64,000 nt of DNA from Gibbula magus. Lineage: Eukaryota > Mollusca > Gastropoda > Trochida > Trochidae. This document shows, piece after piece, positions 56,519 through 64,000 of the stretch (position 1 is the stretch's first letter; each line of letters begins with the position of its first letter). The stretch is from NCBI GenBank assembly GCA_936450465.1, contig OW388293.1, positions 50,272,040 to 50,336,039 on the forward strand. Direction: 5' to 3'. Position numbers and translations under genes: made by a program. A model generated the notes under the pieces. It saw only the letters and a list, made by a program, of their open reading frames with translations. It did no database searches and was not told the DNA's origin.

Positions 56519-58958
56519 CACCTGTGCCCTACGAAACTCTTAAGCTCATTCTCGTCACATAGGCTACGATCAAAGCATTCTGAGGGCTACGAACGTTTCG
56601 AGTATAAAGACCCTATTCGCCAGACTCATAATTGATCGTATGTTGTCATTGTCTATGTTTGTTTTATGAAAATATTATGCTACAAGGTAAAAATAAGATG
56701 TTTCGTATTTGTCTAGGAAACATTTATTCTTTGGCAGGCAACGTACATGGTGTCACTGGAAATTATACGTTAGCCTTGCTAACTTGTCTCTACTGAGTTT
56801 ACATACAAATAATGGTAATAAATAGTTTAGCTCGAAAGAGTACCATAGTCTGGCAAATAGAAACTTTCACTTGTTTCTGAATGTGTATGTCACATTCGCT
56901 CGTTGATATTCTCGTGTTTTGTTTATTCCCAGCGATGAGTTTATATACGACATGTTTATTGGTAGATAACACGAATAGATGTTTTTGTTTCTATATATGC
57001 CACTTTAAAACAAACAACATTTTTACTTTATCGTCTTTTGTTCTATTGACAGAATGTTGTTCATCCCCGAGATGAACTGATAAGAGACTTATACAAGATG
57101 GCAGTATTTTTATTTTTCTTAAATAAATCTATCAATGTGAAAAAAAGGTAATCAGATTTATGAATAAGAAAATATGATAGCAGGTAATATATCAATCATA
57201 AATTAACATCAGGATAAAATATCGAACCAAGATTATTTTTTATAGTTTCTGGTATAACAGCAATAATTTGTTCGTAATGGTCACTCATTGAATTTGCAAT
57301 CTCTCGGTGGAAAATGTCGAATACAGTCATCGTTTCTGGAATAAGGTTATAATTTTGGCTCAAAGCGATCAACTTGGGATTTACAATAAAACATTTTATA
57401 GCCTTACTTAACAATGGATTGGGACCTCCACCAACGTTGGTGACGACGGTTCATTTAGCACGACAACCTCAACTACTATAATTTCAAAGGCTGCGAATGC
57501 ACTGCAAACCCTCAGGAGACAGATTGTATCGATGCAATGTTAGACCGATGCATATTTTAGCCAGTTCTTTTGATGTCGCTCTAATTCATTTACATGCGAC
57601 TAGTGAAACCTGTCTGGACTGATAAAGGAATCGTGTGATAGAAATCAGGCGCAATAAATCACTTGTCAAATTCGATCAAAAGTGCCCATCCCTATGCATG
57701 AATCAATTCTTTGACGGCTGTTCAATCCTATAATATCGGGCACCTGTTCTCTCAGTCTGTCATCCATATCCCCTATTCTATAATAACCTTGGCAAGTCTA
57801 CAATAGTACACATCTCATAAGCTCCTTTTTATTTTTTTTCATTTTTTTTTCAAATTGTAGTTATTGGCTCTGTAGCTCATCAGGTATTACAAAATTCAAT
57901 ATCTCTAAGGTAATTCTAAAACGTAACATAATAAGACATTGTCCAGTCTACAAATTTACAATTGACAAGCAGTTTTCACTTAGGTGACAAAATCACCGCC
58001 GCAAATTACTACTTCAAAATTGAAAAAGGTCACCAACATCGACTGGGCCCTGAATCTTCGAATTCCCTAGGACATTGGTGTAAGATAATGATGAGAATAC
58101 AATTACAAGTTATTGAGATATCCTGCTGGCAAGCTTATAACATGCACGGTTACATGTCAAAAACTGAACTTTCCGCTGTGACCTTGAAAATAGTGTTAAA
58201 GTCACAAAAATCTAATCAGCCCTCTGTCTTCCTTGGGAGAAACATTGCGTAATATATAAAGAGAATCCAGTCTTGTGATATCCCGCTGACAAGGGTAAAA
58301 TGACAAAGTCTCGTTGTGAGACATTCTGTAGGAAGAACATTACTTTCATGCCAAATATGAAAAATATCCAGTGAAAAGTACTTATTATTCCATTTTGTAC
58401 GTATGGGTTCCTCTTTGACGTAACGTTAATTGGTAATAAAGGAACTATTTTTCCAGCAGCATAAAACCTTTAAACATTTCTAGTCTAGCTCATGCTGAGA
58501 TGCACAGTTAGGCTATAGATGGTAAACTTGACCAGAAACTCGAGAAATTTTATATCGGTCATCTACTATGTGTCACATATATATTATCTGTAGTCTGTAT
58601 ACTAAACATTCCTTGTGTCGCGATTAATTATTATCGTGGTGAGATAGCATATTTATATTAAATGAAATGTCAACTTTTCATATATTCTTGAAAGTATTTG
58701 AACACTAAAATAAGTTACCTCCATAACGAAATAAACCCACGGATCAACTATATTTTACACACAATGTCGTGCAAGGTAATAATTTCAGAAAATAACAGTT
58801 CAGAAATAAAATTGGCAAAAGTTAATGCAAGTGTCAGGAACCTGAATTCCTAAAGCTGAATTCCTAAAGCTTCACATTGCTACGTCTCTGGACCTGGTCG
58901 AGTATTCTCAATCTGATTCAAAGACTAATGTAATGACGACACGAAAATTAGAGGCGAT
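56519..58958. other. No recognisable gene
   Basis: Only short frames (60-96 codons) without domains that I recognise, and no repeat structure. T-rich runs at 57830-57855. Confidence 0.5.
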
Positions 58959-59310
58959 GTGCCTAGATGGTCGTTGTTTCCATTGATTGAAACAATTAAG
59001 TCGCTTAGGCTAGTCTTTACGGAGAGGCTGTTTGGCCGCACCTTGAAACAAAAGGATCGAACGCGCAAGGTTACAAATGGACGCCGTCCCATCACAATTA
59101 TACATTTTCCGACAGTAATTGTTTCATTGGCCAACGGTAATGAACCTAGACTTATGAAGCGCTCTTTGAAGGAAGATAGTGCTAAACAGATGTAAAGATT
59201 CTTAGAACCATTTTGACAGAGATTCGAAAAATATGTGTGCGGACGGACGCCGGACAACGGCCCTTGCATTAAGTCTATCTGGCTTTTCAGACCTGATGAA
59301 CTGAAACTCG
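58959..59310. repeat. Possible dispersed repeat with 'gacggacgccggacaacgg'
   Basis: The end of the block, 'gcggacggacgccggacaac', then 'tggcttttcagacctgatga' near 59279, resembles the ending of the 51600-51870 block. A 138-codon minus frame (58925-59341) and a 78-codon plus frame cover it. Neither has a domain that I recognise. It looks like a mobile-element relic rather than a gene. Confidence 0.35.
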
Positions 59311-59872
59311 TTAAATCAGTATTCCATTCACATTTTTTCATAAATGAGGGGACGTCCTACATTCAATACTGAAACAGCGCAATGCATCCAATGGTTATTC
59401 ACTCGGGTTATGATGGCGGAAAGAATCTGGCGAGAGATATCTAGTCAATGAATAGGAAGTTGTGTTAGGTGTAGCATATCCTGCAAGTTGCACGTCACAG
59501 TACTTTCTGTTGACGGGTGTCGATTTCTTAAATTGGGATTTTTACATTATACTACCATTATTTTATCTTTGTTAACATAAATTTATAAGTTCTTAGTACA
59601 CGGTTTCCGTCAATGTGAGTGGTTATAAGCAAGACAGGTCCACTATTTTCGTTTTGAGGGGACGCACTGTCTTTCACATCTGACAAAGAAATAATTAAAA
59701 TGTTGCCAAGTGATCCATGAAGCATACCTTGAGGTGGGGCGCCAACCTCATCGGATTATGCCAATGACAAACTGTTAAGTCCACAGTCCAGCTCCTAAGT
59801 TCGAGTGTATAGGACTACATTCCATAGGTCTTCACATTCCAAATTGAAGTCGAAAAGCAACATATCCTAGAA

Positions 59873-60095
59873 CTTCCCAATGCAAGGCATAACTCTTGCC
59901 AGTCTCCATTACTGGCTGATTTAGGCCTTGCAGTATTTCTTTAAGATATATGTGCTTGGAAATCGAGGCCCACTATGCATTTCCAGTGCAGCTATTCACT
60001 ATCTTGACACAACAAAGCGAGAGAAATACTGCAAGGCTTAAATCTGCCAGTAATGTAGACTGGCAAGAGTTGTGACTTGCGTTTGGAAGTTGCAT
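59873..60095. mobile_element. Foldback element, family D copy 1
   Basis: 'aacttcccaatgcaaggcat' + 'aactcttgccagtctccatt' + 'actggctgatttaggccttg' + 'cagtatttctt' is mirrored by 'agaaatactgcaaggcttaa' + 'atctgccagtaatgtagact' + 'ggcaagagttgtgacttgcg' + 'tttggaagtt'. The arms are about 70-85 bp and the loop about 65 bp. A related element is at 60595-60790. Confidence 0.8.
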
Positions 60096-60120
60096 ATCCT
60101 ATTTCACTTGTATTTATCAG

Positions 60121-60313
60121 AATTAAAATCACATGGAGCAAAAATAATCACTGTGAAAGAAATTGTCAAATCTTTACTGCCATGTGAAGACACTTTTCTG
60201 CTGCTGCTTGAACTAGCAACCATTGGATGGAACCACGCTGAATTCAAATGTGGTACCAAGTTCCAAGTGGGACAGTTGGAACAGGATTTGGAACCCCTTG
60301 GCAGGCTTTTAAG
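60121..60313 (+). CDS. Candidate internal exon of an unknown gene
   Basis: A plus-strand frame reads ELKSHGAKIITVKEIVKSLL, then 'CEDTFLLLLELATIGWNHAE' and 'FKCGTKFQVGQLEQDLEPLG' to 60313. It is bounded by a splice-acceptor-like 'tttcacttgtatttatcag' just before 60121 and a donor-like AAG|GTAAGAG at 60313/60314. The composition is more protein-like than that of neighbouring frames. It lies between two foldback elements. I recognise no domain, and a minus-strand frame also covers it, so this is tentative. Confidence 0.35.
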
Positions 60314-60594
60314 GTAAGAGGTTTCAAGTTTCAACATTTTCATTATGCTATGAATGAGATAACACAGTTCATTAGTTTCCAGAAGGCTTCAGGAATAGCT
60401 GACCTTGGCCCACTTACACAAAGCTCCCCTGGATGAAGGTGATCCTAACCTAATGTTATAAGTATGGTTTAGGGTGCCCTTGACACTAAGAGAGCTTTAT
60501 GAAATAAGGGCCTAAATATGTTCTTCTGAAGCTGATTACTCTGATTTTCCCTTTTAATGGACACATAGAGTAAATCAAGTTCAAACTCAACTTC

Positions 60595-60790
60595 CTCACA
60601 AGTCATAACTTGAGTCTCCATCACTGGCTAATTTAAGAATGCGGCATATTATTAGTTTTCTGTGCTAGCGTGTTGCAATAAATTGAACATCATAGTGTGC
60701 ATAACTATGCTAATACACAGCAGCCTACGAAATGCAGCAGGGTTTAAATAAGCCAGTGATTGAGACTGGCATTTACTTGTAAGGGAAGAT
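60595..60790. mobile_element. Foldback element, family D copy 2
   Basis: 'tcataacttgagtctccatc' + 'actggctaatttaa' is mirrored by 'ttaaataagccagtgattga' + 'gactggcatttacttgtaag'. The arm core 'gtctccatcactggct' is shared with copy 1 (59895-59920). The arms are more diverged here. Confidence 0.65.
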
Positions 60791-62730
60791 AGTTAAAACT
60801 TGACTGTTGTGTTAAACTGGAGGATCTACTTAAGTTACATCTAGTAAAAGACACTAGCGAAATCCATTTCAATGACAGGACCAGCCAATTATTCATTGGG
60901 CGATTTGCTGATGCAGAATAGCGGTAAGAAGGGTCTTCCACTAGATGTAATGTAAAACTAGGACTGATGGTGGATAATTACAAGGGAAGTTGATGAAAAG
61001 AGAACACAAGACAGATATCCATTTATGAGTTTATTGAGCATGTGACAATAAAACAACAAGCGAGCACAATGTTGATATGTCTCTTTCTGTGAATACAAGT
61101 GGACAGCCTTAGAACAATGGAAGTCAGCTCCAAACCCGACCTAACCAGTAGTGGCATTAATCACTACACTGTAGTACTGTACTGAACTAGGAAACTGTAA
61201 TATCAACATAAAAACACTCGGCCGAGGTACAAGGGCTACAATAATAACACTTCAACTAAAATAGTATCATAAAATATGAAAAACAGAACATTTTCATGAA
61301 GGGCTCTAGTGTACCAGTCATCATGGCGACTGTTTACAACAGATTCTTCTTCGGACTGAAGATGATGACAGGCAGGCGAGGATGATCTAACTGCAATATC
61401 AACAACTGTAAAATCATCTATGGCAGGCAAGCTCTAGATCAATGATGGCTGAATCTGTAGAGTGATCGAGTGATGGCTTCGCTTAAGAAGGTCAAATTGC
61501 TTGTGCTAGAAGGCCAGCTCACAATGCATGCTTGTATCACACAGAGAGCAAATGCTGGCCAGAATTCGCAGTCCACAGAACAATGTACAACATTCCAAAG
61601 TTTTCAACCAGAACAGCTAGCTCATCATGTTCAATAGTACACAAAAATATATATTTCACATATTCATAATAATATAATCTACATCAGACAGAACACCACA
61701 CGCAAAGACTTCAGCTTATGCCCAATAGTTGTATATAAAAAAAATATAAAGGAATCTTTCTATCATTTCAACAAAAACATCTGCCTTTTCCAATGTGGTT
61801 CTTATATATATACCATGTGATTATATGTTTCCAGCTTTGGTTGTTATTAAATGCTGCAGATCACTGAGGTATGACAATGTAAGGGTGACAATGATAATTA
61901 CAGGAGGTTCACATTTCCACATTAATTAACTTTTATAAACAATTTAATACAAGTTACATAGTAAACATTACATTTTTATTAAAGCATAGTACAGATAAAC
62001 AGTTTAATACACTACAAAGTACATTGAAATAAAATGTTTTTGTGTAAAATGCTTTCTTAAAAAAACCTTTGACACATAATTACCAATCATAATGAACTAA
62101 TTGATTAAAAATTTTGGTGATTAAAAGTTCCCTGAACCACTCAAGGTTCTGATGTTAAAATTTGTATTACTTGCTTGTCGGATACAAGTTCAGTTGTCGT
62201 GAGAGAACACTCAAAGAGTACCAATGTGGCAGGATGGGATGAAAGTGTTACTACTGGCTTCAGCAGATAATAACCCTTAAAGAACAGGTACTATCAGGAA
62301 TATCCCTTACTGTTTCTTTGCTTAAGTCAAATGATAAAATTCCTTATCTTTTTAATTTTTTTACATCTTTTCAGTAACAAAACAAATAAATTGATAGAAT
62401 ATTCACAATGTAACAAATCATTAGTCATCAGACTGATTAACAATGTAAGTTTAGCCTTAGCAAGCTTTTCACACGATTTCACACTTGCAGTGCCGATGAA
62501 TGGCTTCAGTTCTCATTGTTTTTGTTTTTAAATGAATGTTCATTATCTTTCTCAAATTGTCAAATATAAAGCCATAAAAGTAATACCCTTAGTTATGTTT
62601 CAACAGGATTTAGTTATAACTAAATACATTTAATAACATATAAGTGTAAACAGAATGTCCCCTTGAATTTCAACAAAAAATAACCTGATAGAACCCTATC
62701 TTTAAGCTCAGTTAGATATATTCTTTATTC
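60791..62730. other. Repeat-poor stretch; possible 3' end of a minus-strand transcript
   Basis: At about 61030 the minus strand reads 'gctcaataaactcataaatg', an AATAAA signal. Upstream on that strand (61030-62700) the sequence is AT-rich with few repeats and no long frame, as in a long 3' untranslated region. This is an inference only. No exon is visible. Confidence 0.2.
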
Positions 62731-62734
62731 AGTA

Positions 62735-62800
62735 CAGGTGTGGGCCACTGGCCCCATGTACAACATCAGTTGTTGGGGTTCAAGTCCCAATGGAGGTGAT
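62735..62800 (+). mobile_element. tRNA-like SINE relic
   Basis: A B box GGTTCAAGTCC lies at 62777-62787 in a paired T arm ('ttgggGTTCAAGTcccaa'). A weak A box, 'gtgggccactggcc', lies about 35 bp upstream. The spacing fits a tRNA-derived head. No tail or target duplication is seen. Confidence 0.4.
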
Positions 62801-63875
62801 CTCACAATTACTTCCATCATATCAACAAATGTGATCCTAGACCTTGATACTAAGGTTGTAACAACAAATTGTAAAGTGGAAACAGACCTTTTGGTGGCTT
62901 ATGAACCTAAGCTATCCATATCAGAAGGAGTTTGCCGGTCATCTGCTACAAGGAAGTCAAGAAAATGAATTCTTCTACAAAAAACTTGAAGTTATGTTTT
63001 AACCAATCCGCGACAAGGCACTAAGCACAAGATACGACCCTATCACATTTTTGACTTGAACACAGGAATCAATGATTAATTAACATGGTCATCAGGACCA
63101 GTTATATTAATATTACACAAAAGGCAGTTTGAAAGGTCCTGAGATATTAACAAGAGTAATTTCATTGATTGAAATAAAACGTATTTAAGCTAAGCAAATT
63201 AATAAAAAGAGTACAAACTGTGTCAATGCAATTCAAATAAAGAAAGGAAGTGTGCAAAACCAAGAAAAAAAAATATGTTTGATAATGAATTTGTATGAGT
63301 TCTAACCTGAACTACATTGAGTACCATTGAAACACTGAAATTGTGATTCAATGATTTAGAACTATTTGTAAACTACTGATTCCAATATTTAGACAGAATT
63401 TAGTATAATGTCTCTTAAATGAATACAACTTTATAATTTGTAATAAAAACATTTAGATTATTTTGTTACTAATTTTGAACCATCTATAGGCCTACCCATT
63501 ATATTGAAAGACATCTAGATTACAGATGAAAAAAAGACTGCCATATAATTAAACCATACACAACTAGCCCAAATATTGCTTAGAAATATTAATGGAATAT
63601 ATGCTAATTTTATCCTGATGAAACTAAACTTGACTAGAAAACAAAATCGAGGATGAATTATTTCCAAGTTATCAAAACATATTGAAATCATTAACAAGAC
63701 AGAAATGCTTTTTAAAAAGTGCAAAGTTATAAAGGCACATGAGCTTGTTCCTACATTTTGATAAACATAATAAATTTGTTTTATCTAGATAAACTATAGA
63801 TCTTTGAATATTCTACCACACAAAACCATTCAGTATCTGATGATATTATGATATCTTACTAACATTTTCAAAAAT

Positions 63876-64000
63876 GTAGCGGAGTTGGTAGAGCGTCCAC
63901 TTATCACCCAGACGGTCAAGGTTCAATTCCCGGCCACGTCATACCAAAAGATGTTAAAAGATTGGGAGTTAATGCTTGACACTCTGCATTATACGGATAG
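63876..64000 (+). mobile_element. tRNA-derived SINE head, cut by the window end
   Basis: A box TAGCGGAGTTGG at about 63877 and B box GGTTCAATTCC at about 63920 have tRNA-like spacing. The anticodon region does not form a good 5-bp stem, so it is not a functional tRNA. A non-tRNA body follows ('gatgttaaaagattgggagt', 'taatgcttgacactctgc') up to the last base. Confidence 0.6.

Noticed and set aside
58925..59341. 138-codon minus-strand frame as a host gene
   Set aside because: No recognisable domain, overlap with a frame on the other strand, and an end resembling a dispersed repeat.
60072..60117. The frame upstream of 60121 as coding sequence starting at an ATG-like codon
   Set aside because: This part belongs to the right arm of the foldback element and to the acceptor tract. 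Only the segment from 60121 looks exon-like.

Overview
This is a gene-poor, AT-rich stretch of animal DNA. Splice-like sites, tRNA-derived SINEs, LINE relics, TA- and TTA-flanked MITEs and long minisatellites all mark it as a metazoan nuclear genome. Several repeats recall repeats common in mollusc and especially bivalve genomes: a SINE tail at 7046-7104 of the form GTGAGTGAC...GTTTAACGCCGC, the decayed 'GTGATAGGCCTTTGATAC' repeat at 120-1370, and 'GGCCTTTTCGGCCTGATGA' at about 51850. I infer a mollusc, probably a bivalve, without naming a species. No complete host protein-coding gene is visible. Nearly all long open frames are by-products of tandem repeats.

Layout. 1-1.4 kb: decayed repeat carrying a full SINE with a perfect 15-bp target duplication. 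1.4-7.8 kb: a foldback element, copy 1 of a four-copy element (family A), a TA-flanked MITE, a dispersed repeat, and a nest in which a SINE tail lies in a LINE that lies in another repeat. 7.86-17.0 kb: a diverged tandem duplication of a 4-5 kb unit, with exon-like peptide motifs at its ends in opposite orientation. 17-18.6 kb: a 36-bp minisatellite and a MITE. 22.1-22.7 kb: family A copy 2 inside a family B MITE. 24.2 kb: a 19-bp minisatellite. 25.76-28.10 kb: a PIF/Harbinger-type DNA transposon with TTA target duplication, a Myb/SANT-like gene broken by a frameshift, and no visible transposase. 28.3 kb: a Tc1-type transposase fragment. 29.9-30.6 kb: a 12-bp minisatellite.

30.8 and 34.7 kb: near-perfect palindromes. 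35.7-38.2 kb: a 74-bp satellite invaded by a family B MITE at a TA. 39.6-41.6 kb: a hammerhead-ribozyme-like motif beside a 33-bp minisatellite with higher-order structure. 42.7-43.9 and 50.1-50.6 kb: LINE 3' ends. 46.0 kb: a 227-bp purine tract. 52.7-53.4 kb: a 43-bp minisatellite. 54.3-54.9 kb: family A copies 3 and 4. 55.7-56.1 kb: compound microsatellites. 59.9-60.8 kb: two related foldback elements with one candidate host exon between them. The last 3 kb carries few repeats apart from SINE-like heads.

The strongest leads are the nested insertions with readable empty sites (families A and B), the gene-reduced Harbinger element, the hammerhead-like motif next to a tandem array, and the duplicated locus with exon-like ends.
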